Origin: Variovorax dokdonensis
GTDB taxonomy: Bacteria > Pseudomonadota > Gammaproteobacteria > Burkholderiales > Burkholderiaceae_C
Direction of reading: 5' to 3'
Assembly: GCF_030316895.1 (NCBI RefSeq)
Contig: NZ_JASZYV010000001.1
Location: 1,054,001-1,118,000, forward strand
DNA length: 64,000 nucleotides
Below are positions 1 to 9,815 of this stretch, in pieces. Position 1 is the first letter of the stretch. Each line of letters starts with the position of its first letter. The translations under genes and the position numbers were made by a program. The notes beneath the pieces are model-generated. The model did no database searches, was not told the DNA's origin, and saw only the letters and a program-made list of their open reading frames with translations.

Positions 1-290
1 TCGGACGGCTGCATCCGATCGGCATGATCTTCTCGGCCATTCTCATGAGCATGTTCTACATCGGCGGCGAACTGGCGCAGTCGCGGCTGGGGCTGCCCAA
101 ATCGCTCACGGGGGTGTTCCAGGGCCTGCTGCTGTTCACGCTGCTGGCCTGCGACACGCTGATCGTCTACCGAATTCGCCGCAAGGCCCAGCCGAGGCCG
201 CAACTGTCGGGCGCGACCTCCCTGCAGGCGAGCACGCCGCTCACGGCGCAACAGACGCCGCTGGCCACCCCTCACGGATCCGAAGGCTGA
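1..290 (+). CDS. BMP-type nucleoside ABC transporter permease (3' end)
   Basis: Only the last 95 or so codons are present, and the reading frame is open to the left edge. The visible part is hydrophobic, with an ELAQ...GLP segment and a VFQGLLLF membrane helix typical of the larger permease (YufP/NupP-like) of BMP-family nucleoside importers. A short basic, Pro/Thr-rich cytoplasmic tail ends the protein. The stop lies 8 bases before the next permease, so both belong to one operon with the lipoprotein at 1275. The cognate ATPase is presumably just upstream of the window. The family call is firm because of the partner genes; the substrate is inferred. Confidence 0.85.
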   Translation, partial: GRLHPIGMIFSAILMSMFYIGGELAQSRLGLPKSLTGVFQGLLLFTLLACDTLIVYRIRRKAQPRPQLSGATSLQASTPLTAQQTPLATPHGSEG

Positions 291-298
291 GCATCGAC

Positions 299-1219
299 AT
301 GGAAACCTACGCGCTGCTCCTGGGTTCGACCCTTTCCGCCGGCACCGTGCTGGCCATCGCCGCCCTGGGCCTGCTGATCAACGAGAAGGCCGGCATCGTC
401 AATCTCGGCGCCGAAGGCATGATGCTGTGCGCCGCCATCGCCGGCTTCGCCGTGGTGGTGCACACGCACAACCCCTGGCTCGGTTTCGCCGCAGGCATGG
501 CCGCCGGTGCGCTGATGGCGGCGTTCTTCGGTGTGCTGGTGATCTGGCTCAACACCAACCAGTACGCCACGGGATTGGCGCTGAGCCTGTTCGGCGTGGG
601 CTTCTCGGCTTTCGTCGGGATCAAGTACGTGCAGGCCAAGCTGCCGCAGGGCCAGAGCTGGGAGATCCCCGGGCTTGCCGAGATTCCCTTCGTCGGGCCT
701 GCGCTTTTCAAGCATCACCCGATGGTGTACTTCGCGGTGTTCCTTACTTTCGCGATGGTCTGGTTCCTGTACCGCACCCGTGCCGGGCTGGTGCTTCGCT
801 CGGTGGGCGAATCGCCGGAGTCGGCGCATGCGCTGGGCTACCCGGTGCGGCGCATTCGCTTCATGGCCGTGCTGGCGGGCGGGGCGCTCTGCGGGCTGGC
901 CGGCTCCTATCTGTCGACCGTCTACACGCCCTTGTGGGTCGAAGGCATGGTCGCCGGCCGCGGCTGGATCGCGCTGGCCCTGACCACCTTCGCCACCTGG
1001 CGGCCCGTGCGGGTGCTGCTTGGCGCCTATCTGTTCGGCGGCGTGACGATGCTGGGCTTTCACCTGCAGAGCGTGGGGGTCGACGTGCCCAGCCAGTTCC
1101 TCAGCATGCTGCAATACATCGCCCCGATCGTGGTGTTGGCCATCATCTCGCGCAATCCGGCGTTCATCCGGGTCAACATGCCCGCTTCGATCGGAAAGCC
1201 GTTCTACCCCGGCTCATAA
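299..1219 (+). CDS. BMP-type nucleoside ABC transporter permease, second subunit
   Basis: A 306-residue inner-membrane protein with about eight to nine hydrophobic segments. The motif INEKAGIVNLGAEGMML near residue 22 is a hallmark of the YufQ/NupQ-type permease that pairs with a larger permease and a BMP lipoprotein. The loop around residues 175-190 (SVGESPESAHALGYPV) is the usual coupling region facing the ATPase. It starts 8 bases after the previous permease and lies 55 bases before the binding protein gene. Purine or nucleoside import is inferred from the family and from the purine deaminases nearby. Confidence 0.9.
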   Translation: METYALLLGSTLSAGTVLAIAALGLLINEKAGIVNLGAEGMMLCAAIAGFAVVVHTHNPWLGFAAGMAAGALMAAFFGVLVIWLNTNQYATGLALSLFGVGFSAFVGIKYVQAKLPQGQSWEIPGLAEIPFVGPALFKHHPMVYFAVFLTFAMVWFLYRTRAGLVLRSVGESPESAHALGYPVRRIRFMAVLAGGALCGLAGSYLSTVYTPLWVEGMVAGRGWIALALTTFATWRPVRVLLGAYLFGGVTMLGFHLQSVGVDVPSQFLSMLQYIAPIVVLAIISRNPAFIRVNMPASIGKPFYPGS

Positions 1220-1274
1220 TCTGCGGTTCACAATTTTTGCTTTCTTGCTCTTTAGCCACTGAGGACTTCGATAC

Positions 1275-2447
1275 ATGACTGACCTGAACAAGCGCTCCAT
1301 GCTCAAGCTGGCGGCAGTTGCCGCCGCCGCATCCGCCCTGGTGGCCTGCGGCAAGAAGGAAGAGGCGCCCGCGCCGGCCGCCGCGCCCGCCACCTCGGCA
1401 CCCGTGGCTGCCGCTCCGGCTCCGGCCGCGGCAAAGCCGCTGAACATCGCCTTCGCCTACGTCGGCCCGGTGGGTGACGGTGGCTGGACCTTCGCGCACG
1501 ACAACGGCCGCAAGGCACTGGAAAAGCAGTTCGGCGACAAGATCAAGACCGGCTATGTCGAGAGCGTGCCCGAAGGCGCCGATGCAGAGCGCGTGCTGCG
1601 CGACATGGTCGGCCAGGGCAACAAGATGGTCTTCGGCACCACCTTCGGCTACATGGAGCCGATGCTCAAGGTCGCCAACGACAACAAGGACGTGAAGTTC
1701 GAGCATGCCACCGGCTACAAGACGGCCGACAACATGCGCACCTACGACAGCCGCACCTACGAAGGCGCCTACATGGCCGGCATCATCGCCGGTGCCATGA
1801 CCAAGTCCAACGTGCTGGGTGTGGTCGGCTCGGTGCCGATTCCCGAGGTGCTGCGCAACATCAACAGCTTCACCATGGGCGCCCAGTCGGTCAATCCGAA
1901 GATCACGACCAAGGTGGTGTGGGTCAACGAATGGTTCAGCCCGCCCAAGGAAACCGAAGCGGCCACGGCCCTCATCAACGGTGGCGCCGACGTGCTGTTC
2001 CAGAACACCGATTCGCCCGCCGTTCTCAAGACCGCCCAGGAAAAGGGCAAGCGCGCTTTCGGCTGGGATTCGGACATGACCGCCTACGGCCCGAAGGCCC
2101 ACCTGGCTTCGGCCATCATCAACTGGGGTCCGTACTACATCAAGGCCGTGCAGGATGAGCTCGACGGCAAGTGGACGACCGGCCAGAGCTGGTGGGGCGT
2201 GAAGGAAGGCGCGATCGATCTGGTCTCCATCGCCGACGACGTGCCTGCCGACATCAAGACCAAGGTCGAGGAAGTCAAGAAGGGCCTGAAGGATGGCAGC
2301 TACAACATCTGGAAGGGTCCGATCGCCGACCAGGACGGCAAGGAGCTGGTGGCAGCCGGCGCCGTGGCCGACGACAAGTTCCTCTCGGGCGTGAACTTCT
2401 ACGTCAAGGGCGTCGAAGGCAAGGTGCCGGGCGGCGAGAAGAAGTAA
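1275..2447 (+). CDS. BMP-family ABC transporter substrate-binding lipoprotein
   Basis: A 390-residue exported lipoprotein. A signal peptide ends in a lipobox (LVAC, Cys25), and an Ala/Pro-rich linker (residues 30-55) tethers the binding domain. The mature part starts NIAFAYVGPVGDGGW and continues with the PnrA/BMP pattern (FGTTFGYMEP, FEHATGYKTADN, YMAGIIAGAMTKS, VNEWFSPPKE, WWGVKEGAIDL). It should deliver a purine nucleoside or base to the two permeases encoded upstream. The ATG is preceded by GAGGA nine bases upstream. A strong intrinsic terminator follows at 2503, so this gene ends the importer operon. A paralogue lies at 4346. Confidence 0.92.
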   Translation: MTDLNKRSMLKLAAVAAAASALVACGKKEEAPAPAAAPATSAPVAAAPAPAAAKPLNIAFAYVGPVGDGGWTFAHDNGRKALEKQFGDKIKTGYVESVPEGADAERVLRDMVGQGNKMVFGTTFGYMEPMLKVANDNKDVKFEHATGYKTADNMRTYDSRTYEGAYMAGIIAGAMTKSNVLGVVGSVPIPEVLRNINSFTMGAQSVNPKITTKVVWVNEWFSPPKETEAATALINGGADVLFQNTDSPAVLKTAQEKGKRAFGWDSDMTAYGPKAHLASAIINWGPYYIKAVQDELDGKWTTGQSWWGVKEGAIDLVSIADDVPADIKTKVEEVKKGLKDGSYNIWKGPIADQDGKELVAAGAVADDKFLSGVNFYVKGVEGKVPGGEKK

Positions 2448-3611
<1,164 letters not shown>

Positions 3612-3766
3612 GGGCCCAGGAGGCGTGTGACGCCCCGTTGACCGACGGTTGGCCAAGGCCTTTAAGCCTGGTTTCATCGAACCCATGGGCTTGCTTGCCT
3701 AGAATGATTTCCCGACTGTCAAATCGGCGCGTCGGGCCCTTCACCGAAAGTAGGAAGAAAGGCCTC

Positions 3767-4225
3767 ATGCTCGTCCTCGACCCTTCCTCACAGGTCCAAG
3801 CCGTACGGCATGCGCTGGCCAGCGGCGGTCCGCGAGCGGCGCTGGCGCTCCTCAACGACCGCACCAACTACCGGTTCTCGGCGCTCTATCGGCGCCGGGG
3901 CGAACTGATGCATGCCGTGCATGCCTACGACCGGACCAGCGAATACCGCACCTGGCTGGTGGCCGTGCCACTCGACCGAAGCTTCTGCCAGTACGCCATG
4001 CGACAGGGCGAGTTCATGACCCGCCACGCCTCCGCCGACGGCCGACTCACGCAACGGCCCTACAGCGGCATGATCGAGTCCTACTTCGGCCGAGTCCTGC
4101 GCGGCTCCGATGGCACGCCATGGGGCACCTTCATCCACTTCGACCTGGAACCGCGCGAGATCGACGACGCGGAAGTCAACTTCCTGCGCGACGTGATCCC
4201 GATGTTCGCGCCGCACCTCGACTGA
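3767..4225 (+). CDS. GAF-domain protein
   Basis: A 152-residue cytosolic protein made almost entirely of one GAF-like domain. Recognisable pieces are the ALYRRRGELMHAVHAYDR strand pair near residue 40, SFCQYAM near 75, a SYFGRVL segment and a GTFIHFDLEPREI strand near 125. No output domain is attached, so it probably senses a small ligand or is a partner for another protein; the ligand is unknown. The start was chosen for the upstream AGGAAGAAAGG. Longer readings of this frame run through the deaminase gene in another frame and are not real. A TAGAAT -10-like box lies at 3700-3705. It sits just ahead of an orphan BMP binding protein. Confidence 0.75.
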   Translation: MLVLDPSSQVQAVRHALASGGPRAALALLNDRTNYRFSALYRRRGELMHAVHAYDRTSEYRTWLVAVPLDRSFCQYAMRQGEFMTRHASADGRLTQRPYSGMIESYFGRVLRGSDGTPWGTFIHFDLEPREIDDAEVNFLRDVIPMFAPHLD

Positions 4226-4345
4226 GCGGCAGGCGCGCCGCCTACAATATCGCCCCGGCGCTGCCGCCCCGCAGCGCCGTATTCATTTGTCCGCCCTTCC
4301 TTGTCTGTGCTCAAGGAATCCATTGGGGCCATGTAGAGGAACACC

Positions 4346-5455
4346 ATGTACAAAAACCTCGTGCGGCGTCGTGCCGTGCTTCGCCGTGGGCTAGCGCTCG
4401 GCGGCCTTTCGCTTCTGCCGATCCGTCATGTGCTGGCCGCCACCAGCACCCCGCTGAAGATCGGCTTTGTCTATGTCACGCCCGTCACCGATGCCGGCTG
4501 GGTTCACCAGCACGAACTGGGGCGCCAGGCCGTTCAGGCGGCGTTGGGTGACAAGGTGCAGACCCGCTTCGTGGAGAACGTGGCCGAGGGTCCGGATGCC
4601 GAGCGGGTGATCCGCGACTTGGCCAGGGATGGCTGCGGACTCATCTTCACCCCCAGCTTTGGCTACATGGAGCCCACCCTGAAGGTGGCGCGCGATTTCC
4701 CGGACGTGAAGTTCGAGTCCATCACCGGCTACAAGACCGCACCCAATGTCGCGACGGCCAATGCGCGCTACTACGAAGGCCGCTATCTGGCTGGCGTCGC
4801 AGCCGGCCGCATGACGCGCACCCATCAGGCCGGTTATGTGGCCGGCCTGCCGATTCCAGAAGTTCTGCAGGGCATCAATGCGTTCGCGCTCGGCATGCGC
4901 TCGGTCGACCCGAAGGCGCACGTGCGAGTGGTCTGGCTGGACGAATGGTTCAACCCGCCGCGCGAGCGTGATGCGGCGATGACGCTGATGGACCAGGGTG
5001 TGGACGTCCTGGCCTTCCACACCGGGTCCAGCGCCGTGATGGCGGCCGCGCAGGAGCGCGGCAAGCTGGCGGTGGCCTATCACTCCGACATGCGCAAGGT
5101 TGCGCCCGACGCGCAGATCGTCGCGGTGCAGCATCTCTGGGGCGACTACTACACGCGCCGCGCCCGCGCCGTCCTGGATGGCACCTGGAAGAGCGCCAGC
5201 CTGTGGGGTGGCGTCAAGGAAGGGATGATCCGGGTCGGTGACTTCGGCACCAAGGTCCCGAAGTCGGTGCAAGAAGAGCTTCTGGCCCGTCAGGGCGACA
5301 TGGCCCAGGGAAGGCTGCAGCCGTTTCGAGCCGGGAGCGCCGACATCCGCGACAACGCCGGCAAGGTCCGTATTGCGGCAGGCCAGGCACTGGACGACGC
5401 GCAGATCCTGCAGATCGACTGGCTCGCCGAAGGCGTTCAGGGCCGCGTGCGCTGA
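4346..5455 (+). CDS. Orphan BMP-family ABC transporter substrate-binding protein
   Basis: A 369-residue paralogue of the lipoprotein at 1275, sharing the GYMEP, ITGYKTAPN, DEWFNPP and LWGGVKEGMI blocks. It differs at the N terminus: an arginine-rich signal (RRRAVLRRG) and an Ala-type cleavage site (VLAA) replace the lipobox, so it should be a free periplasmic protein, perhaps Tat-exported. No permease or ATPase gene accompanies it, so it may dock on the transporter encoded at the left edge of the window. AGAGGA lies five bases before the ATG. A TACAAT box at 4243-4248 could be its -10 element. Confidence 0.85.
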   Translation: MYKNLVRRRAVLRRGLALGGLSLLPIRHVLAATSTPLKIGFVYVTPVTDAGWVHQHELGRQAVQAALGDKVQTRFVENVAEGPDAERVIRDLARDGCGLIFTPSFGYMEPTLKVARDFPDVKFESITGYKTAPNVATANARYYEGRYLAGVAAGRMTRTHQAGYVAGLPIPEVLQGINAFALGMRSVDPKAHVRVVWLDEWFNPPRERDAAMTLMDQGVDVLAFHTGSSAVMAAAQERGKLAVAYHSDMRKVAPDAQIVAVQHLWGDYYTRRARAVLDGTWKSASLWGGVKEGMIRVGDFGTKVPKSVQEELLARQGDMAQGRLQPFRAGSADIRDNAGKVRIAAGQALDDAQILQIDWLAEGVQGRVR

Positions 5456-5486
5456 GCCAGCCGCCGCTGGATCAATGTCGGCTGGC
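5456..5486. terminator. Shared hairpin between convergent genes
   Basis: An eight-base inverted repeat (5456-5463 with 5479-5486) starts one base after the binding protein stop and overlaps the last codons of the convergent glycosyltransferase gene. It has no clear T-tract, so it may act as an mRNA end or block rather than a strong terminator. Confidence 0.4.
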
Positions 5487-6650
5487 GGCGTGCAGGCGGT
5501 CTTCGGGCGAGCCCTTTGCGCTGGCATGCGCTGCCAGCACGCCCCGATACAGGTCAAGGTAACGGGCTGCCATGCGCGCGGCCGTGTATTGGGCCGCGTT
5601 TTCCAGGCCGCGCTCCCGCATCCGCGCCAGTCGTGAGGCCGAGTCCATGATGCTTCGGGCGATGGCATCCGGGTCGTGCGGGTCGATGTACTCGGCTGCG
5701 TCGCCGCCGATGTCGTTCATGGGTGCCAGATCGGACGCGAACACGGGGCAGCCGCTGGCCTGCGCCTCGATGATGGGCCAGCCGAAGCCCTCCTGCAGCG
5801 AGGGAAAGAGCAGGGCGGTGGCGCCACAGTAAAGCGCACGCAACCTGTCGTGAGGCACGTCACGCAGCACGTGGATGCGCTTGGCGGCGTCGGGATGCTG
5901 CGCCGCGAGCGCGATCATTTCCTGTGTCAAGGCAGAGCCGACGAAGACAAGCGAGCGCACCGGTGCCGCGTCGCCGCCCTCCTGCTGGATGGTGAGGAAG
6001 GCCTTCAACACCGCCATGCGGTTCTTGCGTGGATGCTCGTGGCCGACGTGGAGCAGGTAGGCCTCGTCGGGCGACACGCCAAGACCGGTCAGGCTCTCGC
6101 GGATCCGATCGGGTGGCAGGGGGCCGAATTCATTGTTCAGCCCCAGCGGCACCAGCGAGAGCCGTTCGGGCTGTGCCAGGTTCAGGGCCAGCACGTCGTT
6201 GCGCGTCGATTCGGAAACGCACGCCACCCGCTCGGCGTGGCCAATGCCGTTGGCGATCAGGCGCTGGAAGATGCGGCCTGTCCATCCCGTGTGCCAATCG
6301 GTCACCAGGCCGCGGGCGGCACGGATGGCGATCACGTCGTGGCAGGTCAGCACCGTGGGGTGCCCTGCCAGGCGCGGCAGATACATCGCGTTCGAATGGT
6401 CGCAGACGTGCACCACATCGGCCCATCGGGCGTCGGCGCCCAGCGTGGGTGGGAAGAACACGAACTTGTCGACATAGCCGGCCCACTTGCGCAGCGGCCG
6501 GGGCATGGGCAGGCGCGTGGCCAGCGGCGGAGGCACCCGCACGCGCACTTCGCAGCCCAGGCGCGGCAACTCGCGTTCGAGCATTCCGGTGAACGCCACC
6601 ATGCTCTTCTGGTCGTCGGGCGCGTAGTTGCCGATCAGCAGGACCTTCAT
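5472..6650 (-). CDS. Glycosyltransferase, GT4 family (GT-B fold)
   Basis: A 392-residue cytosolic or membrane-associated glycosyltransferase. The N-terminal Rossmann half starts MKVLLIGNYAPDDQKSM. The C-terminal half has the GT4 donor-binding pattern: LLHVGHEHPRKN, then ALLFPSLQEGFGWPIIEAQASGCP with the E-x7-E motif, then ASDLAPMNDIGGDAAEYIDP. It should transfer a sugar from a nucleotide-sugar to a glycan or lipid acceptor; substrate and product cannot be read. It stands alone, divergent from guaD and convergent with the orphan binding protein, with no other polysaccharide genes in view. Confidence 0.85.
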   Translation of the reverse strand: MKVLLIGNYAPDDQKSMVAFTGMLERELPRLGCEVRVRVPPPLATRLPMPRPLRKWAGYVDKFVFFPPTLGADARWADVVHVCDHSNAMYLPRLAGHPTVLTCHDVIAIRAARGLVTDWHTGWTGRIFQRLIANGIGHAERVACVSESTRNDVLALNLAQPERLSLVPLGLNNEFGPLPPDRIRESLTGLGVSPDEAYLLHVGHEHPRKNRMAVLKAFLTIQQEGGDAAPVRSLVFVGSALTQEMIALAAQHPDAAKRIHVLRDVPHDRLRALYCGATALLFPSLQEGFGWPIIEAQASGCPVFASDLAPMNDIGGDAAEYIDPHDPDAIARSIMDSASRLARMRERGLENAAQYTAARMAARYLDLYRGVLAAHASAKGSPEDRLHAASRH

Positions 6651-6753
6651 CCCCGGGAATTATCCGGTCGCGAGCGCGCAAGGGCACGTTGTATGGGTGG
6701 TATATGGCCACGCGCATTGCAAAGCGTGGCGCATGAACTACGCTCGCCGGACC

Positions 6754-8049
6754 ATGACGATGAACGCCTACCGCGCGGCGCTGCTGCGATTCGACGAGGC
6801 CAATGGCCAGCCCCTGTACGAAACCGACGGCCTGCTGGTGGTGGGGCCGGACGCCACGGGCCGCCAGGTGGTGCAGGCCGCGGGCGCGTGGAACGACCTG
6901 AAGACCCGATATGCGCAGGTGCCGGTGGAGCACCTGCCGGGCAAGATCCTGGCGCCGGGTTTCGTCGACATGCACGTGCACTATCCGCAGACCGACATCA
7001 TCGGCGCGCCCGCCGATGGCCTGCTGCCCTGGCTGGAGAACTACACCTTCCCGGCGGAAAGCCGCTTTGCCGACCCCGCGCATGCCGCTGGCGTGGCCAG
7101 CTTCTTCCTCGACGAACTGCTGCGCAACGGCGTGACCACCGCACTCACATTCGCGACCTCGCATCCGGCGTCGGTGGACGCGTTCTTCGGTGAGGCCCAG
7201 CGGCGCAAGATGCGCATGATCACCGGCAAGGTGCTGCAGGACCGCCATTCGCCCGACGGCGTGCGCGACGACACCGAGCAGAGCCTGCTCGACACGGAGG
7301 CCCTGATCCGCCGCTGGCACGGTGTCGATCGCCTGGGCTACGCCATCACGCCCAGATTCGCACCCACGAGCACCGACCGCCAGCTCGGTGGCGCCGGCGA
7401 GATCGCCCAGGCCTACCCAGACACCTGGATCCATTCCCACGTCTCCGAGAACAAGGATGAGATCAAGTGGGCGCGCGAGCTGTTCCCGAATGCCAGGTCG
7501 TACCTGGACGTGTACCGGGGCTTCCACCTCATGCGCGAGCGGGCCGTGTATGCCCACTGCATTCACTTCGATGACGACGATCGTGCCTTGATGCGCGAGA
7601 CGGGCGCAGCCACCGCCGTCAGCCCGACCAGCAACCTCTTCCTGGGCAGCGGCTTCTTCGATTTCGAGGGTGCTCAGCGGGTGGGGTACCACCATGGTCT
7701 GGCCAGCGACGTGGGGGGCGGCACCAGCTTCAGCCCCTTTCACACCATGCTGGCGGCCTACTACGTCGGACGCGAGGGCCAGACCAAGCCGGGCTTGAGC
7801 CTGGCGCCGTCGCAACTCTGGTGGCGCCACACCGGCGCGGCCGCGCAGGCGCTGGGCCTGGGTGGCGTGATCGGCAACTTGCAGCCCGGCTGCGAAGCCG
7901 ACTTCCTGGTGCTCGATCCTGCCGCCACGCCGCTGCTGGCTCGCAAGACCGCGCTGGCGGGCAGCCTGGAAGAGATGTTGTTCGCCCTCATCGTCCTGGG
8001 CGACGACCGCGTGGTCGAGCGCGCCGTGGTGGGCCAGGCTGGCGCCTGA
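6754..8049 (+). CDS. guaD: Guanine deaminase
   Basis: A 431-residue zinc amidohydrolase converting guanine to xanthine. It shows PGFVDMHVHYPQTDIIG with HxH at 74-76, a SHVSENKDEI segment, AHCIHF and SDVGGGTSFS, all typical of GuaD. Two in-frame ATGs (6754, 6760) fit the family length of about 430-440. An earlier ATG at 6733 would add only a short unrelated tail and TTG starts further left would run into the divergent promoter region. With the adenine deaminase and BMP importer it makes a purine salvage neighbourhood. Xanthine-oxidising genes are not in the window. Confidence 0.93.
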   Translation: MTMNAYRAALLRFDEANGQPLYETDGLLVVGPDATGRQVVQAAGAWNDLKTRYAQVPVEHLPGKILAPGFVDMHVHYPQTDIIGAPADGLLPWLENYTFPAESRFADPAHAAGVASFFLDELLRNGVTTALTFATSHPASVDAFFGEAQRRKMRMITGKVLQDRHSPDGVRDDTEQSLLDTEALIRRWHGVDRLGYAITPRFAPTSTDRQLGGAGEIAQAYPDTWIHSHVSENKDEIKWARELFPNARSYLDVYRGFHLMRERAVYAHCIHFDDDDRALMRETGAATAVSPTSNLFLGSGFFDFEGAQRVGYHHGLASDVGGGTSFSPFHTMLAAYYVGREGQTKPGLSLAPSQLWWRHTGAAAQALGLGGVIGNLQPGCEADFLVLDPAATPLLARKTALAGSLEEMLFALIVLGDDRVVERAVVGQAGA

Positions 8050-8098
8050 GGCCCGCAAGGGGCGCCGTGCCACCTCGTCGGGCCCGCCTTCGCCCCAC

Positions 8099-8104
8099 TA
8101 GAAT
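8099..8104 (+). promoter_or_regulatory. -10 box of dcd
   Basis: TAGAAT lies 24 bases before the dcd ATG, with an AAGGA ribosome binding site (8118-8122) between them. No convincing -35 element is visible. Confidence 0.45.
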
Positions 8105-8128
8105 GGCGACCCCCAGCAAGGACGCGCA

Positions 8129-8695
8129 ATGAGCATCAAGAGTGACAAGTGGATCCGGCGCATGGCCGAGAAGAACGGCATGATCGAGCCCTTCGAGCCG
8201 GGGCAGGTGCGCGAGGTGGACGGTCAGCGCATCATCAGCTATGGCACCTCGAGCTACGGCTACGACATTCGCTGCGCGCCCGAATTCAAGGTCTTCACGA
8301 ACATCCACAGCACCGTGGTCGATCCGAAGAACTTCGACGAGAAGAGCTTCGTGGACATGCACGGTGACCATTGCATCATTCCGCCCAACAGCTTCGCGCT
8401 GGCGCGCACGGTCGAGTACTTCCGCATCCCGCGCAACGTGCTCACCATCTGCCTGGGCAAGAGCACGTATGCCCGCTGCGGCATCATCGTCAACGTCACG
8501 CCCTTCGAGCCCGAATGGGAAGGCTACGTGACGCTGGAGTTCTCCAACACCACGCCGCTGCCGGCCAAGATCTACGCTGGCGAGGGCTGTGCGCAGGTGC
8601 TGTTCTTCGAAAGTGACGAGGTCTGCGAAACGAGCTACAAGGATCGCGGCGGAAAGTACCAGGGCCAGCGCGGCGTGACGCTGCCCAAGGCCTGA
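8129..8695 (+). CDS. dcd: dCTP deaminase
   Basis: A 188-residue protein, the usual Dcd length. It converts dCTP to dUTP plus ammonia, feeding dTMP synthesis. The sequence has the conserved [14 protein letters not shown] segment, KSTYARCGI and the catalytic region [17 protein letters not shown] with the essential Glu, then [15 protein letters not shown] lies six bases before the ATG. It is a single gene between guaD and a metallopeptidase. Confidence 0.96.
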   Translation: MSIKSDKWIRRMAEKNGMIEPFEPGQVREVDGQRIISYGTSSYGYDIRCAPEFKVFTNIHSTVVDPKNFDEKSFVDMHGDHCIIPPNSFALARTVEYFRIPRNVLTICLGKSTYARCGIIVNVTPFEPEWEGYVTLEFSNTTPLPAKIYAGEGCAQVLFFESDEVCETSYKDRGGKYQGQRGVTLPKA

Positions 8696-8808
8696 GCGCA
8701 GTCGGCGCCGTTCCAGGCGCCACCTGACGGCATCGCCGCTGACAACATCGGTGGCGCGGCGGCATTAGCATTCGGCTCGCGCCAATGAGGCGCAACGCGG
8801 AGACCGAC

Positions 8809-9681
8809 ATGAGATGGGAAGGCAACGAGGGATCGGACAACGTTGAAGACCGCCGTGGCCAAGGTGGGCGCGGGGGCTTCATCGGCGGACGCGGCATCGG
8901 CTTGGGCACGGTTGTGGTGGCCGTGCTGGCAGGCTGGATCTTCGGCATCAACCCCCTGACCATCCTGGGCCTGTTGGGTGGTGGCGGCGGCCCCGCGCCA
9001 CAGGTGCAGCAAGGCCCGGCACCGCCGCCCCCGGCCGAGGACCGCGAGGCCCAATTCGTCTCGGTTGTGCTGCGAAATACCGAGGAAGTGTGGAGCGGCG
9101 TCTTTCGGCAGGCAGGCGCGACCTATCAAGCGCCCAGGCTGGTGCTGTTTCGCGGCTACACGCAGACGGCCTGCGGCGCCGGTCAGTCGGCCATGGGGCC
9201 GTTCTACTGCCCAGGCGACAAGAAGGTCTACATCGACCTGAGCTTCTTCGACACCCTATCCCGTCAACTGGGCGCGCCCGGTGAATTCGCCCGTGCCTAC
9301 GTCATCGCCCACGAGGTCGGCCACCACGTGCAGGACGAGCTGGGCATCACGGGCAAGGTCGATCAGGCCCGCAGCCGCATGAGTCAGGCGCAGGCCAACG
9401 CAATGAGCGTGCGAGTCGAACTGCAGGCCGATTGCTTCGCCGGCATCTGGGCCCATCATTCGCAACAGTCCAAGCAGTGGCTGGACGCGGGCGACATCGA
9501 GGCAGCGATGAATGCAGCCCAGAAGATCGGTGACGACGCGCTGCAGCGCTCCGCCGGACGGGCTGTCGTTCCCGACAGCTTCACCCACGGCACCAGCGCG
9601 CAGCGCCAGCGCTGGTTCGGCAACGGGTTCCGAAGCGGGCGCGTCCAGGATTGCGATACGTTCGCGGCCAAGGCCCTCTAG
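8809..9681 (+). CDS. ypfJ: Neutral zinc metallopeptidase, YpfJ family
   Basis: A 290-residue protein. A charged N terminus (MRWEGNEGSDNVEDRR) is followed by a Gly-rich stretch, one transmembrane helix (about residues 28-50), a Pro-rich linker, and a metallopeptidase domain facing the periplasm. HEVGHH at residues 168-173 carries the zinc ligands, and LQADCFAGIWAH supplies a downstream acidic residue. The start at 8809 has GGAG six bases upstream and matches the family N terminus; the earlier ATG at 8785 is less likely. The biological substrate is unknown for the family. Confidence 0.85.
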   Translation: MRWEGNEGSDNVEDRRGQGGRGGFIGGRGIGLGTVVVAVLAGWIFGINPLTILGLLGGGGGPAPQVQQGPAPPPPAEDREAQFVSVVLRNTEEVWSGVFRQAGATYQAPRLVLFRGYTQTACGAGQSAMGPFYCPGDKKVYIDLSFFDTLSRQLGAPGEFARAYVIAHEVGHHVQDELGITGKVDQARSRMSQAQANAMSVRVELQADCFAGIWAHHSQQSKQWLDAGDIEAAMNAAQKIGDDALQRSAGRAVVPDSFTHGTSAQRQRWFGNGFRSGRVQDCDTFAAKAL

Positions 9682-9743
9682 CCGCCGTACGTCGCCGCGG
9701 CCCGATTCGCGGTCGTCCCTAAGCCCGGGCACGAACCGCCATG

Positions 9744-9767
9744 AATCCCGCCAAACAGGCGGGATTT
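9744..9767 (+). terminator. Intrinsic terminator of the metallopeptidase gene
   Basis: A nine-base perfect stem (9744-9752 with 9758-9766) with an AAACA loop lies 62 bases after the stop. The T run after the stem is short. Its position also argues against the ATG at 9741 as the rhlE start. Confidence 0.6.
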
Positions 9768-9797
9768 CGCGCTGTCACGAGCGTTTTTCATGAGGAT

Positions 9798-9805
9798 GCG
9801 ACAAT
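9798..9805 (+). promoter_or_regulatory. Extended -10-like element of rhlE
   Basis: TGCGACAAT ends ten bases before the rhlE ATG at 9816. The same GCGACAAT string occurs just ahead of folC and murB. Transcription from it would leave almost no 5' untranslated region. Confidence 0.45.
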
Positions 9806-9815
9806 AGAGGGCTTC

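Noticed and set aside
9741..9815. An upstream ATG extension of rhlE
   Set aside because: It would start inside the terminator hairpin of the previous gene and adds a sequence absent from the family. GACAAT just before 9816 supports the later start.
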